Translations under genes and position numbers: made by a program
Part shown: positions 53,657-63,154 of the stretch, one piece after another
How positions within the stretch are numbered: the first letter of the stretch is position 1
Layout: each line of letters begins with the position of its first letter
The notes under the pieces: generated by a model
What the model was told of the DNA's origin: nothing
The model's database searches: none
Seen by the model: only the letters and a program-made list of their open reading frames with translations
Source of the DNA: Clostridia bacterium
GTDB taxonomy: Bacteria > Bacillota > Clostridia > Christensenellales > UMGS416
Length of the DNA: 64,000 nucleotides
NCBI GenBank assembly: GCA_016938675.1
Contig: JAFGUF010000042.1
Location: forward strand, 62,001 to 126,000
Direction of reading: 5' to 3'

Positions 53657-53787
53657 AAAATATAAAAATGACGAATGTTATCCAGTGAATTCAACTGAAT
53701 AGCTGCAAAATGTACACTATTTAGGTATTTCAATGTTTAGCAAGATTTTAATAAATCAAATAAAAATAATAAATAATAAAAAAGGTA

Positions 53788-53815
53788 TTGTATTTTATGC
53801 AGAAATATGTATAAT
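53788..53815 (+). promoter_or_regulatory. Promoter of argG
   Basis: TTGTAT (53788-53793), a 16-nt spacer and TATAAT (53810-53815) precede the argG ATG at 53859 by 43 nt. I see no clear ARG-box operator next to it. Confidence 0.6.
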
Positions 53816-53858
53816 TATAAAAAGGAATTGATTTTATTCATAATACGCGGAGGAAACA

Positions 53859-55067
53859 ATGGCAAAAGAAAAAGTAATTTTAGCATATTCGGGTGGACTG
53901 GACACCTCTATAATAATTCCATGGCTTAAGGAAAACTATGATTTTGAAGTGGTTGCCATGGCTGCTGATGTCGGCCAGGGCGAGGAACTAGCTCCTCTTA
54001 ATGAAAAAGCTTTAAATTCAGGAGCAAGCAAGCTATACATTGAAGACCTGACAAAAGTATTCGCAGAAGAATACATATTACCGACATTAAAAGCTGGTGC
54101 AAAATATGAGGGAAAATATCTCTTGGGCACATCATTCTCAAGGCCGATCATAGCAAAAAGGTTGGTGGAGATAGCTGAAAAGGAAGGCGCGACAACCATA
54201 TGCCACGGCTGCACAGGCAAGGGCAATGATCAGGTTCGCTTTGAGCTATCCATAAAGGCATTGAATCCGCATATTAAAATAATTGCGCCATGGCGCATAT
54301 GGGATATAAAATCCCGCGAGCAGGCAATTGATTACGCGAAAGAGCGCAATATTCCGCTGCCTGTTACAAAGAAACGCCCCTACAGCATGGATAGGAATAT
54401 ATGGCATCTCAGTCACGAGGGTGCTGACCTTGAAGACCCGTGGAACGAGCCGCACAGCGACCTTAACCTGATATGCAAAAATATTGAGGATGCGCCGGAC
54501 AAAGCAGAATATGTAGAGATTGAGTTTGACAAGGGAATACCTGTATCAGTAAACGGAGAAAAGCTGGAAGCAGTTGTATTAATAACTAAGCTAAATGAAA
54601 TAGGAGCAAAGCATGGAGTAGGCGTTCTGGACATGGTAGAAAACCGTCTTGTCGGAATGAAATCAAGGGGCGTTTATGAAACCCCTGCAGGAACAATTCT
54701 ATATGAAGCACATGACCTGCTGGAATCTATAACATTGGATAAAGACACATTGCATTACAAGCAGAAGATGGCATTGGAATTTGCAGACCTCGTTTACAAT
54801 GGCAAATGGTATACGCCGCTTCGTGAAGCGCTGTCAGCATTTGTTGATGAAACGCAGAAGACCGTATGTGGCACAGTGAAGCTGAAGCTCTACAAGGGTA
54901 ATATTGTACCTGCGGGCATAAAATCACACTACAGTCTGTATTCTGAGGAGTTCGCTACATTTGGTGAGGATGAAGTATACAACCAGAAAGACAGCGAAGG
55001 GTTCATCAACCTCTATGGATTGCCTATGAAGGTAAGCGCGCTGATGAAAGAGAAGATGGCAAAGTAG
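53859..55067 (+). CDS. argG: Argininosuccinate synthase
   Basis: At 402 residues this is a standard ArgG. It begins with the ATP-pyrophosphatase motif [16 protein letters not shown] and contains the citrulline/aspartate region [15 protein letters not shown] (about residue 115). It joins citrulline and aspartate with ATP to argininosuccinate. The ATG at 53859 has a GGAGG SD. argH follows after 103 nt, with a hairpin between them. No argF lies adjacent; the only OTC in the window is about 15 kb upstream. Confidence 0.96.
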   Translation: MAKEKVILAYSGGLDTSIIIPWLKENYDFEVVAMAADVGQGEELAPLNEKALNSGASKLYIEDLTKVFAEEYILPTLKAGAKYEGKYLLGTSFSRPIIAKRLVEIAEKEGATTICHGCTGKGNDQVRFELSIKALNPHIKIIAPWRIWDIKSREQAIDYAKERNIPLPVTKKRPYSMDRNIWHLSHEGADLEDPWNEPHSDLNLICKNIEDAPDKAEYVEIEFDKGIPVSVNGEKLEAVVLITKLNEIGAKHGVGVLDMVENRLVGMKSRGVYETPAGTILYEAHDLLESITLDKDTLHYKQKMALEFADLVYNGKWYTPLREALSAFVDETQKTVCGTVKLKLYKGNIVPAGIKSHYSLYSEEFATFGEDEVYNQKDSEGFINLYGLPMKVSALMKEKMAK

Positions 55068-55113
55068 ATGGCAAGCTTTGCTTGATAGACAACAGATTAT
55101 ATAATATACTTAA

Positions 55114-55136
55114 AGGACTATCCCATGGATAGTCCT
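55114..55136. repeat. Hairpin between argG and argH
   Basis: AGGACTATCC (55114-55123) and GGATAGTCCT (55127-55136) form a perfect 10-bp stem with a 3-nt loop. No T-run follows on the plus strand, so it is more likely a stabilising or processing hairpin than a terminator. Confidence 0.5.
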
Positions 55137-55170
55137 AAATAAAATGTAAACTAAAAAAATGGAGGATATT

Positions 55171-56559
55171 ATGAGCGATAAAAAACTGTGGGGAGGCAGG
55201 TTCACAAAGAGCACAAACGCCGCTGTGGACGATTTCAACTCATCCATTAGGTTTGATCAAAGGCTTTATTATTTCGATATAATGGGGTCTATTGCCCATG
55301 CTGAGATGCTGGGGAAGCAGAACATAATATCATCTGAGGATGCAGAGAAAATAGTAAACGGACTTAATGAAGTGATGAAGGATATCGAAAACGGCACTGC
55401 TGAGTTTGATATATCCGCTGAAGATATCCATATGAATGTAGAAAAACTGCTGACAGAAAGGATTGGCGAGCCGGCAAAGAAACTCCATACTGCGCGCTCC
55501 AGAAACGACCAGGTGGCAGTGGACAGCAAGATGTACACCAAAGATATCGCAGGCAAAATAAAAAAGCAGCTTGTTGAGCTGATTGCAGTCTTTACGAAAA
55601 TCGCGCAAGAAAATCTTTATACTATAATGCCGGGCTATACCCATATGCAGAAGGCACAGCCCGTTACACTGGCCTTTCATATGATGGCATATGTGGAGAT
55701 GTTTAAGAGAGATATACATCGCATAGAAAATACTATTGAAAACTGCTCGCAGATGCCTTTAGGCAGCGGAGCTCTGGCAGGGGTTACCTACAATATTGAC
55801 AGAGACTACACTGCTAAAAAGCTAGGATTTGCTGAGCCTACATTAAACGCGATGGACAGCGTATCAGACCGAGACTTCGTGCTGGACTTTATATATTCAG
55901 CCAGTGTTGTTATGATGCATCTATCGAGATTTTCTGAGGAAGTTATTCTGTGGTCGACGGATGAATTCGGCTTTATAGTATTAGACGATGCTTACTCAAC
56001 AGGCTCAAGCATAATGCCGCAGAAGAAAAACCCCGATGTAGCGGAATTGATAAGAGGAAAAACCGGGCGCGTATACGGCGACCTGATGGGCACTCTTGCA
56101 ATGATGAAAGGGCTGCCTCTTGCATACAATAAGGACATGCAGGAAGACAAAGAGAGCCTTTTTGACGCATACGACACGGTGTCATCATGCATATTTATGT
56201 TTACTAAAATGATAGAGACTGCAAAGTTCAACAAAGATAACATGGCGCAGGGAGCGGAGGGCGGATACACCAATGCAACAGATGTAGCCGACTACCTAGC
56301 TAAAAAGGGAGTGCCCTTCAGGAGCGCACATGAAATCGTAGGAAAGCTGGTATTATTCTGCATTGAAAATAATATTACGCTATCTCAGGTTTCAATGGAG
56401 CAGTACAAGCAAATATCAGAGCATTTTGCAGAAGACATATATGAAGCTATAAATACAGTGAACTGCGCGAAGCAAAGGAAATCCTACGGTGGGCCAGCGC
56501 CGGAGAGCGTGCAGAAGATGATAGATGCAACAGAGAAGTACTTAGAGGGCTTAAAATGA
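55171..56559 (+). CDS. argH: Argininosuccinate lyase
   Basis: The 462-residue enzyme has the fumarase/aspartase-type signature GSSIMPQKKNPD (about residue 280) and TARSRNDQVA (about residue 108). It splits argininosuccinate into arginine and fumarate. The ATG at 55171 has GGAGG (55161-55165) 5 nt upstream and gives MSDKKLWGGRF, the family start; an in-frame ATG at 55159 lies before the SD and is rejected. The stop overlaps the next gene. Confidence 0.95.
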   Translation: MSDKKLWGGRFTKSTNAAVDDFNSSIRFDQRLYYFDIMGSIAHAEMLGKQNIISSEDAEKIVNGLNEVMKDIENGTAEFDISAEDIHMNVEKLLTERIGEPAKKLHTARSRNDQVAVDSKMYTKDIAGKIKKQLVELIAVFTKIAQENLYTIMPGYTHMQKAQPVTLAFHMMAYVEMFKRDIHRIENTIENCSQMPLGSGALAGVTYNIDRDYTAKKLGFAEPTLNAMDSVSDRDFVLDFIYSASVVMMHLSRFSEEVILWSTDEFGFIVLDDAYSTGSSIMPQKKNPDVAELIRGKTGRVYGDLMGTLAMMKGLPLAYNKDMQEDKESLFDAYDTVSSCIFMFTKMIETAKFNKDNMAQGAEGGYTNATDVADYLAKKGVPFRSAHEIVGKLVLFCIENNITLSQVSMEQYKQISEHFAEDIYEAINTVNCAKQRKSYGGPAPESVQKMIDATEKYLEGLK

Positions 56560-57746
56560 AACTGCCACAATCAGAAATAAAAAATAGAATAGATCAATTC
56601 TATAAATTAATGAACGAAAAAGCTCCGGGCTGGGATATTGCAGTCATATTCGACAGGGTGAACCAATATTACTTTACCGGCACGATGCAAAACAGCGTTC
56701 TGATATTCCTGCCTAGCGGCAGAGCTCACTACTTTGTAAGGAAAAGCTATGCAAGGGCAATGCTTGAATCCGGCTTCCCTGACATACGACAGATGAATAC
56801 TTTCAGAGACATAGTAACAGTGCTGGGAGACAAGAAGCTAGAAAACGGATATATAGAAAAGTCAAAAGTTCCAATCGGCCTCTTTGAGATGCTGAATAAA
56901 TATCTTAACATCGAAAATGTGCAGTCGCTGGATGAAATATTAAGTTACCAGCGTTCAATAAAATCACCCTATGAAATTGAAATCATGAAAGAAGTCGGGG
57001 CAAGGCACAATAAATTTGTGCGAGAGATAGTGCCAGGTTTGCTTAAAGAGAGAATGAGTGAGCTGGAGCTTGCATCCTTATATGGATATGAGATGATTAA
57101 ATTCGGGCATCAGGGCATACACCAGTTTAATATGTTTCAGGCGAATCCTTCATCAGGGGAGATTGCCTTCGGGGATAATTCCATGTACCCATCCTCTTTT
57201 GACGGGCCGGGCGGCACAAAGGGAATATACCCTGCACAGCCCAAATTCGGCAGTGCGGAAAGAACACTGCAGCCTGGTGATTTGGTTTATGCGGACTGGG
57301 ATTTCACAATGCAAGGATATCATACGGACATTACGCAGATTTATATGTTTAAGGGCAAAATAAGCGACGAGATAAAGGCCGCTAATGATGCATGCATAAA
57401 AATAAAAAAGCTGGCATCTGGCATGCTGAAGCCCGGAGCTATACCCAGCGACATATACAATGCGGCAATTGATATTCTGGATAAAAAATACCTGAATCAT
57501 TTCATGGGTGCCAACGGAGAGAACGTAAAGTTTATAGGCCACGGACTCGGACTGTGCGTGGATGAACTTCCCGTAATTGCCCCTAAATACAACGTGCCGC
57601 TTGAGGCAAATATGACAATTGCTATCGAACCGAAGATATCTATAGAGGGAGTAGGCTTGGTTGGCGTCGAAAGCACATATATAGTAACCGAACACGGAGG
57701 CGAATGCATAACAGGAGAAACTGATGAAATCATTGAGGTCTTTTAA
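56556..57746 (+). CDS. M24 family Xaa-Pro aminopeptidase-like protein
   Basis: This 396-residue protein has the creatinase-like N-terminal domain and the pita-bread catalytic domain. The metal ligands are visible: two Asp in YADWDFTMQGYHTDITQ, His in GHGLGL, and Glu in IEPKISIEG and GVESTY. It should release N-terminal residues next to proline, or cleave Xaa-Pro dipeptides, in the cytoplasm. Overlap with argH (ATGA) and with the next gene (TAATG) shows one transcript; a peptide source of arginine is a possible link. Confidence 0.9.
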   Translation: MKLPQSEIKNRIDQFYKLMNEKAPGWDIAVIFDRVNQYYFTGTMQNSVLIFLPSGRAHYFVRKSYARAMLESGFPDIRQMNTFRDIVTVLGDKKLENGYIEKSKVPIGLFEMLNKYLNIENVQSLDEILSYQRSIKSPYEIEIMKEVGARHNKFVREIVPGLLKERMSELELASLYGYEMIKFGHQGIHQFNMFQANPSSGEIAFGDNSMYPSSFDGPGGTKGIYPAQPKFGSAERTLQPGDLVYADWDFTMQGYHTDITQIYMFKGKISDEIKAANDACIKIKKLASGMLKPGAIPSDIYNAAIDILDKKYLNHFMGANGENVKFIGHGLGLCVDELPVIAPKYNVPLEANMTIAIEPKISIEGVGLVGVESTYIVTEHGGECITGETDEIIEVF

Positions 57747-58729
57747 TGACTAAAAATCAGGAAATATTACAACTTGCAGAAAAATACGGCTTTGATGAGT
57801 GTGAAGTGATCAGCGCAGAGCCTTTTTTGCAGTATAAAAAAGATTTTGAAAAGAGCAGCTATGCGGAAGACTCAGATATAACATATGACCCGAAAGCATA
57901 CAAGAAAGACGCAGATAAAATAGTAGTGCTGCTCAAGGCTTACAATCCATATGATGAAAGCTATTTTACAAGTGACCATATTTACGTAGATGCCTATTAT
58001 GTAGCAGGAAACGAATGCTACTTCAGCGCAAAGAATATGGCGGAAGAAATAAGCGGATGGAGATATGCCGCTTATGCATCCCCCAGAATTTCGTTCAGGC
58101 ACTGTGCCTATAGGGCCGGCATGGGAAAAAGAGGCATGAGCGCCCTGCTTATAAACGAAAAATACGGCTCTTACGTCCATATACAATGCTTATTGACAAA
58201 TGCACCTTTGGATATAACAAAGAACATAGAAAACACAGAGATATGTGATGACTGTGAAAGCTGCACTCTGTCATGCAAGGGCGGAGCAATGCAGGGCAAC
58301 GGATTTGTTGACATAAATAAATGCGTACGACACTATATGCCTGCAAAAAGGTATGTTCCGGAGCATATAAGAAAAATGGTTGGAAGCAGCTTTATAGGAT
58401 GCACAGACTGCCGTGTAGCCTGCCCGCATAATCTAAAAATAGCGAAGGTTAAGCCGCCGCAGGATTTGCTGGACGCATGCTATATCCCAGTGCTGGCAGA
58501 CAGCGAACATGAAAATTATAAAAAGAGCTTCAATACATTGAGAAACTACATTGGCACGAATGAGATAAAGAAAATGAAGCTTATAAAATCAGTTGTTATT
58601 GTAATAGGAAATACAAAAGACAAAAAATACCTGAAAATTCTGGACAAATTGAAGAGCAGAAATGACGATAAAGACCTGCTTGAGTATATCCATTGGGCTG
58701 AAAATGAAATATTAAAAGCAGCGATATAA
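57746..58729 (+). CDS. QueG-like double [4Fe-4S] cluster protein
   Basis: The 327-residue protein has two ferredoxin-type cysteine clusters: CDDCESCTLSCKGGAM (about residue 170) with a later CVRHYMPAK, and CTDCRVACPHN (about residue 222). The N-terminal part resembles the cobalamin-dependent reductase region of QueG, the epoxyqueuosine reductase, but is shorter than usual. A reductase or electron-transfer role is likely; true QueG activity is unproven. The start overlaps the stop of the M24 gene by one base. Confidence 0.78.
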   Translation: MTKNQEILQLAEKYGFDECEVISAEPFLQYKKDFEKSSYAEDSDITYDPKAYKKDADKIVVLLKAYNPYDESYFTSDHIYVDAYYVAGNECYFSAKNMAEEISGWRYAAYASPRISFRHCAYRAGMGKRGMSALLINEKYGSYVHIQCLLTNAPLDITKNIENTEICDDCESCTLSCKGGAMQGNGFVDINKCVRHYMPAKRYVPEHIRKMVGSSFIGCTDCRVACPHNLKIAKVKPPQDLLDACYIPVLADSEHENYKKSFNTLRNYIGTNEIKKMKLIKSVVIVIGNTKDKKYLKILDKLKSRNDDKDLLEYIHWAENEILKAAI

Positions 58730-58790
58730 TGCTACGATTTAATGTCTTAATGTAATCATTAATAAAATATTAAAAATTCAAAAAAAATGT

Positions 58791-58818
58791 TTGTTTTTAT
58801 AATCAAAAAGTGTATATT
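58791..58818 (+). promoter_or_regulatory. Possible promoter of the zinc-ribbon/phosphoesterase pair
   Basis: TTGTTT (58791-58796), a 16-nt spacer and TATATT (58813-58818) lie 29 nt before the zinc-ribbon ATG at 58848. A shifted TATTAT at 58815 is an alternative -10. Confidence 0.4.
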
Positions 58819-58847
58819 ATATGTAGATTATTTTGGGAGGTATTATG

Positions 58848-59177
58848 ATGGCTTTTGAACTGTGTCCTCGATGCAAGCTAAACTATGTAAAGCCTGGGAT
58901 GAAATACTGCAAAATTTGCATGAATGAATTTAAAGACATCGAAGATGACGGCGAGGTCTGCCCTGTATGCGGCGAGAATGTTCTTGATGACGGCGAGGAC
59001 ATCTGCTCATCCTGCCTGGAGCACCGGATGGAAATGAGCGGGTATTCAATTGAAGAGGAGGGCCCTGAGGAAGAGGCAGACACCGACAGCGATGAGTTCG
59101 ACGGCATGAGGCTGGTTGACATTGATGATGACGCACCTGAAGACGTAAAGGAAGATTTTGATACTGAATCAGAATAA
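58848..59177 (+). CDS. Small zinc-ribbon protein with an acidic tail
   Basis: This 109-residue protein has three Cys pairs: CPRC near the start, CKIC, then CPVC with CSSC, enough for two zinc ribbons within residues 1-60. The rest is an acidic Asp/Glu tail. I do not recognise the family. The ATG at 58848 is chosen because GGAGG (58836-58840) is 7 nt upstream; ATG 58845 is possible. The phosphoesterase gene begins inside its end, so the two are coupled. Confidence 0.75.
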   Translation: MAFELCPRCKLNYVKPGMKYCKICMNEFKDIEDDGEVCPVCGENVLDDGEDICSSCLEHRMEMSGYSIEEEGPEEEADTDSDEFDGMRLVDIDDDAPEDVKEDFDTESE

Positions 59178-59877
59178 AAAAAGAAAAGTGTTTGCAATTG
59201 CCGACCTTCACCTGTCTGGCGGACAGAATAAGCCAATGGGTATATTTGGGGAACATTGGGATAACCACTGGGATAAAATAAAGGAAAACTGGATAAAAAA
59301 GATAAGTGATGACGACATCGTTATTATCCCCGGCGACATATCATGGGCAATGAGCCTTGATGACGCAGGGGAAGACATAAGAGAGCTTAATGATCTGCCG
59401 GGAAGGCAGATTTTAATTAAAGGCAATCATGACTATTGGTGGTCGTCATATTCAAAGGTCAGCGAAGTGCTTTCTGATAAGCAGATTGCTATTCAAAACA
59501 ACAGCTGCAAAATATCAGATATAGTTATCGCGGGAACGCGCGGCTGGGTGTGCCCGAATTCTCAGGAATTCAAAGAGCAGGACGAAAAAGTATATAAAAG
59601 AGAAGCAATCAGACTGGAGCTTTCTCTGCAGGAGGCAGAAAAAAAAGCGGATAAAAAATCCGCTTTGATTGTAGCTATGCACTTTCCGCCGTTTGCACTT
59701 GATAAGGAACCGACTCTTTTTACAGAGATAATTGAGAAGTATTCGCCGGATTGCGTTGTCTTCGGGCACATTCACTCGCCCAAAATTGCAAAGAGCCTTG
59801 AAGGCGATATAAACGGGATAAAATATGTTATGGCTGCGTGTGACAGCATAGATTTTGATCCTGTTAGGATTCTTTAA
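59158..59877 (+). CDS. Metallophosphoesterase (predicted phosphohydrolase)
   Basis: The 239-residue protein carries the calcineurin-like motifs in order: IADLHLSGG, IIPGDISWAM, LIKGNHDYWW, VAMHFPPF and VFGHIHSP. It has no signal peptide and is likely cytoplasmic; the substrate is unknown. The start is probably TTG at 59158, with AAGGAAG just upstream, giving a 20-nt overlap with the zinc-ribbon gene. A GTG about 30 nt further in is a less likely start because it would remove the first residues of the domain. Confidence 0.85.
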   Translation: MILNQNKKRKVFAIADLHLSGGQNKPMGIFGEHWDNHWDKIKENWIKKISDDDIVIIPGDISWAMSLDDAGEDIRELNDLPGRQILIKGNHDYWWSSYSKVSEVLSDKQIAIQNNSCKISDIVIAGTRGWVCPNSQEFKEQDEKVYKREAIRLELSLQEAEKKADKKSALIVAMHFPPFALDKEPTLFTEIIEKYSPDCVVFGHIHSPKIAKSLEGDINGIKYVMAACDSIDFDPVRIL

Positions 59878-59964
59878 TATTTTCAATTCGCAATCTAAAC
59901 CGAATTACATTCATTGCTTGGTGAGCAATATAGTATATGCAATTTAATCAATGCCTATATAATA

Positions 59965-61263
59965 CTACATTTCCTTTTTGTCAGTTTTTTTATGAGTAAA
60001 TTTCTTCTCACCCGTTTTATATGGCTCAATATAATTATAATCTCCCTTAAGCACATATTTATATGTCAATAGCCCTTCAATGCCTACAGGGCCACGGGCA
60101 TGAATCTTCGATGTAGATATGCCTACCTCTGCGCCGAAACCATAAACAAAGCCATCCGCAAAGCGGGATGAAGCGTTTATGTATACGCCTGCGCTGTCAA
60201 CAAGGCTGACAAACATATCCGCGCTTTCCTTATTTTCAGTTAATATTACATCGGTATGGCCAGAGCCATGTGTGTTTATATGCTCTACGGCTTCGTCCAA
60301 TCCTTTAACTACTTTGATTGACAGAATGTAGTCAAGGTATTCAGTATCCCAGTCTGCGTCTTTTGCCTCATCAATTTGTATATACTTTCTGGTTTCGCAG
60401 CAGCCCAGAAGGCGCACATTCTTTTGATCCATTGCGCTTTTAAGTAAAGGAAGAAATTCGCCGGCTATCTTTTCGTGAACCAGCAGCGTCTCCATAGCGT
60501 TGCATACGGCGACATACTGCGTTTTTGCGTCAACGCAAACGGGTATTGCTTTATCAATATCAGCGCTTTCATCCACGAACACATGGCATATGCCGTCTGC
60601 ATGGCCGAGAACCGGGATATTTGAATTATCCATAATATATTTTACGAAGCTGTTGGAGCCTCTTGGAATTATCAAATCAATATACTTATCAAGAGATAAC
60701 ATTTCTGATACATCGTCTCTGGTTTCCATCAATGATATCCATCCCTCAGGCAGCCCGCTGGCTGTGGATGCGTCCCTTATGATTTCAACTAGAATTCTGT
60801 TTGTGTTTTTCGCTTCGCTTCCGCCTTTTAGCAGCACCGCGTTTGCCGATTTAAGGCATAGAGACGATATCTGAACCAGAGCATCCGGGCGGGACTCAAA
60901 AATTATGGCTATTACGCCGATAGGGCAGGATATCCTATAAAGGTCAAGGCCAACATCCAGCTCTGTGGACATCTGCACTTTTCCGAGCAGGTCCTCCATT
61001 TTAGCCAGAGCTTCAAGTCCTGCAATTACTTCACTTAGTTTGCTATCGTTAAACAGTAGCCTTTTTAAAAGTGGCTTATCAAGGTTTGCTGCTTCAGCAG
61101 CCTTTATGTCCGCTTCATTTGCCGCAAAAATCTTGTCTTTTTGTGTATTAAGCGCTTGAGCAATTGCAAGGAGAGCTTTTTTCCTAATGTCAGCAGAAAG
61201 CGCAGCTACCTTTATGGCTGCTTTCTTCGCACCTGATGCCTTTTCTAGAATTTTTTTATCCAT
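59965..61263 (-). CDS. proA: Glutamate-5-semialdehyde dehydrogenase
   Basis: The 432-residue aldehyde-dehydrogenase-family protein has the ProA features: PIGVIAIIFESRPDALVQI (about residue 105), LLKGGSEAKNTN, and the catalytic Cys in VAVCNAMETLLVH (about residue 258). It reduces glutamyl phosphate to the semialdehyde in proline synthesis. The ATG at 61263 has a GGGGAA SD and is preferred to an upstream in-frame ATG. The kinase gene proB is not adjacent, although the two are often together. Confidence 0.94.
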   Translation of the reverse strand: MDKKILEKASGAKKAAIKVAALSADIRKKALLAIAQALNTQKDKIFAANEADIKAAEAANLDKPLLKRLLFNDSKLSEVIAGLEALAKMEDLLGKVQMSTELDVGLDLYRISCPIGVIAIIFESRPDALVQISSLCLKSANAVLLKGGSEAKNTNRILVEIIRDASTASGLPEGWISLMETRDDVSEMLSLDKYIDLIIPRGSNSFVKYIMDNSNIPVLGHADGICHVFVDESADIDKAIPVCVDAKTQYVAVCNAMETLLVHEKIAGEFLPLLKSAMDQKNVRLLGCCETRKYIQIDEAKDADWDTEYLDYILSIKVVKGLDEAVEHINTHGSGHTDVILTENKESADMFVSLVDSAGVYINASSRFADGFVYGFGAEVGISTSKIHARGPVGIEGLLTYKYVLKGDYNYIEPYKTGEKKFTHKKTDKKEM

Positions 61264-61542
61264 TTTATTCCCCGATATTATAATATTTATTAAAATGAAT
61301 ATTATCACATCAGGCAAAAATCTGCAAATAAATATGCATTGCTGAGAAAGAAAGCCTGTAATTAGTAAGGTTAATATTTTTTATTCTCAGCTAGACTAAG
61401 ATGATTTCCTTTTTAATTGAAAATTAGTATAAAATAATGTAAAATATGTTGATGAGCTTTTTCAATAGTATTATAAGGCTTGCTTAAAGATTACAAATGT
61501 TTTATAATATTATTAATTTATTGTTACACAAAAGAGATGATA

Positions 61543-62130
61543 ATGCAGACAAAAAAAATATTGCTGGCGTCAGGTTCACCCAGAAGGAAAGAACTTCTTG
61601 CAAGAATGGGCCTTGAATTTGGCATTATGCCTTGCGACGCTGAAGAAAAATATGACCCTGAGATGAATCCCTCGGAGATCGCCAGATATCTGGGAAGGCT
61701 GAAGGCTGAAATCGTGAACAAAATGGTTGACGGCTATGTAGTCATCGGCGCTGACACCATAGTGGTGGTGGACGGGCATATTCTGGGAAAGCCGACAGAT
61801 AGGCATGAAGCATACAGCATGCTTAAAAAGCTAAGCGGCAGCTGGCATGAAGTTATAACGGGCGTTTGCGTATTTGACGGCGAGGAATGCATTACAGATC
61901 ATGTGATTACGAGAGTTCATTTTGTTGAAATGACCGAAGGCGAGATAGAAGAATATATAAATACAGATGAGCCATATGATAAGGCTGGTGCATACGGAGT
62001 GCAGGGCCTCGCAGGAATGTATATTGACTCAATCGAGGGGGACTACTACAATATTATGGGCTTTCCCATGGCAAAAATCCGCAGCATGCTCAAAGAGGTA
62101 TCTGCCATGGACGGCGTGAAAGGACAATAA
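61543..62130 (+). CDS. maf: Maf family nucleotide pyrophosphatase
   Basis: This 195-residue protein has the Maf motif ILLASGSPRRKELLA at the start, IGADTIVVVDG and GKPTDRHEAYSMLKKLSG. Maf proteins hydrolyse dTTP/UTP or modified nucleotides and are tied to septum control. The ATG at 61543 is preferred because it gives the family start and has a weak SD (AGAGATGA). It lies 8 nt before mreB. The usual radC between maf and mreB is missing. Confidence 0.92.
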   Translation: MQTKKILLASGSPRRKELLARMGLEFGIMPCDAEEKYDPEMNPSEIARYLGRLKAEIVNKMVDGYVVIGADTIVVVDGHILGKPTDRHEAYSMLKKLSGSWHEVITGVCVFDGEECITDHVITRVHFVEMTEGEIEEYINTDEPYDKAGAYGVQGLAGMYIDSIEGDYYNIMGFPMAKIRSMLKEVSAMDGVKGQ

Positions 62131-62138
62131 ACCGCAAA

Positions 62139-63131
62139 ATGAAGTATGATCTGGCAGTAGATTTAGGCACGGCTAATGTAGTTATTTATATAGTGGGAGA
62201 AGGCGTTGTTTTAAGAGAGCCTTCTATTGCCGCTGTAAGCTCCAGAGGACGGAGAAAAGTGGTTGCCGTGGGGCTTGAGGCATCGAGAATGCTTGGCAAG
62301 ACCACTCAAGAAGTGCAGGCTGTGCGGCCGCTGCGCGACGGAGTGATAGCGGATTTCAGAGTGACAGATGAAATGCTTAAACTATACGTCGAGAAAGCAT
62401 TGAGGTCTAAAAACGCGTCCAGAAAAGGGCATAATATGGTTATATGTGTGCCCTGCGACATAAACACAATGGAACAGCAGGCAGTAAGGGAAGCCGCAAA
62501 AAGGGCAGGCGCGAGAACCGTCCTGATAGCGGAAGAGCCAATCGCAGCCGCAATCGGCGCAGGAATGGACATAAGTGAGCCAAGGGGCTCAATGCTGATA
62601 GACATAGGCGGCGGAACAAGTGACATAGCTGTAATATCAATAGGCGGTTTAGTGTGTGCCAAGTCGCTTCGCACGGGCGGAGTGAAGATGGACGATGCGA
62701 TAGTGTCATACATGAGAAGAACATACAACATGATAATAGGGGATAAAACAGCAGAAAGCATAAAAATTGAAATAGGCACTGCAATGCCCGAAAGCAGCCT
62801 GAAATCAATGCTGGTAAGGGGCAGGGATAATGTATCAGGCATGCCGATGAGTGTTGAGGTGACATCAAGGGAAATATGCACGGCGATGGACAAGTGCCTT
62901 ACAGATATATTTGATTCTATAAGGGAAGTGCTGCAGGAGACGCCGCCTGAGCTTATTGCGGACATAATGGAAGACGGAATTATGCTTGCTGGCGGAGGAA
63001 ACCTTCTTGAGGGGATGCCCGAAAGAATAACATATGAAACCGGAGTGAAAACGGTGCTCGCAGAAAGCCCGATGGACTGCGTTGCAATTGGCGCGGGTAT
63101 AATTGCGCAAAGAGTATCCGGCAGAAAATAG
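62139..63131 (+). CDS. mreB: Rod-shape-determining protein MreB
   Basis: The 330-residue actin homologue has phosphate 1 DLAVDLGTANVVIYI, phosphate 2 DIGGGTSDIAVIS (about residue 155), and the adenosine-binding LAGGGNLLEGM near the C-terminus. It polymerises at the inner membrane and guides peptidoglycan synthesis to give rod shape. The ATG at 62139 is 8 nt after maf, with only a distant AAGGACA as SD. It is followed by mreC. Confidence 0.96.
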   Translation: MKYDLAVDLGTANVVIYIVGEGVVLREPSIAAVSSRGRRKVVAVGLEASRMLGKTTQEVQAVRPLRDGVIADFRVTDEMLKLYVEKALRSKNASRKGHNMVICVPCDINTMEQQAVREAAKRAGARTVLIAEEPIAAAIGAGMDISEPRGSMLIDIGGGTSDIAVISIGGLVCAKSLRTGGVKMDDAIVSYMRRTYNMIIGDKTAESIKIEIGTAMPESSLKSMLVRGRDNVSGMPMSVEVTSREICTAMDKCLTDIFDSIREVLQETPPELIADIMEDGIMLAGGGNLLEGMPERITYETGVKTVLAESPMDCVAIGAGIIAQRVSGRK

Positions 63132-63154
63132 CCTTAAATAAGCGGAGGAAACAA

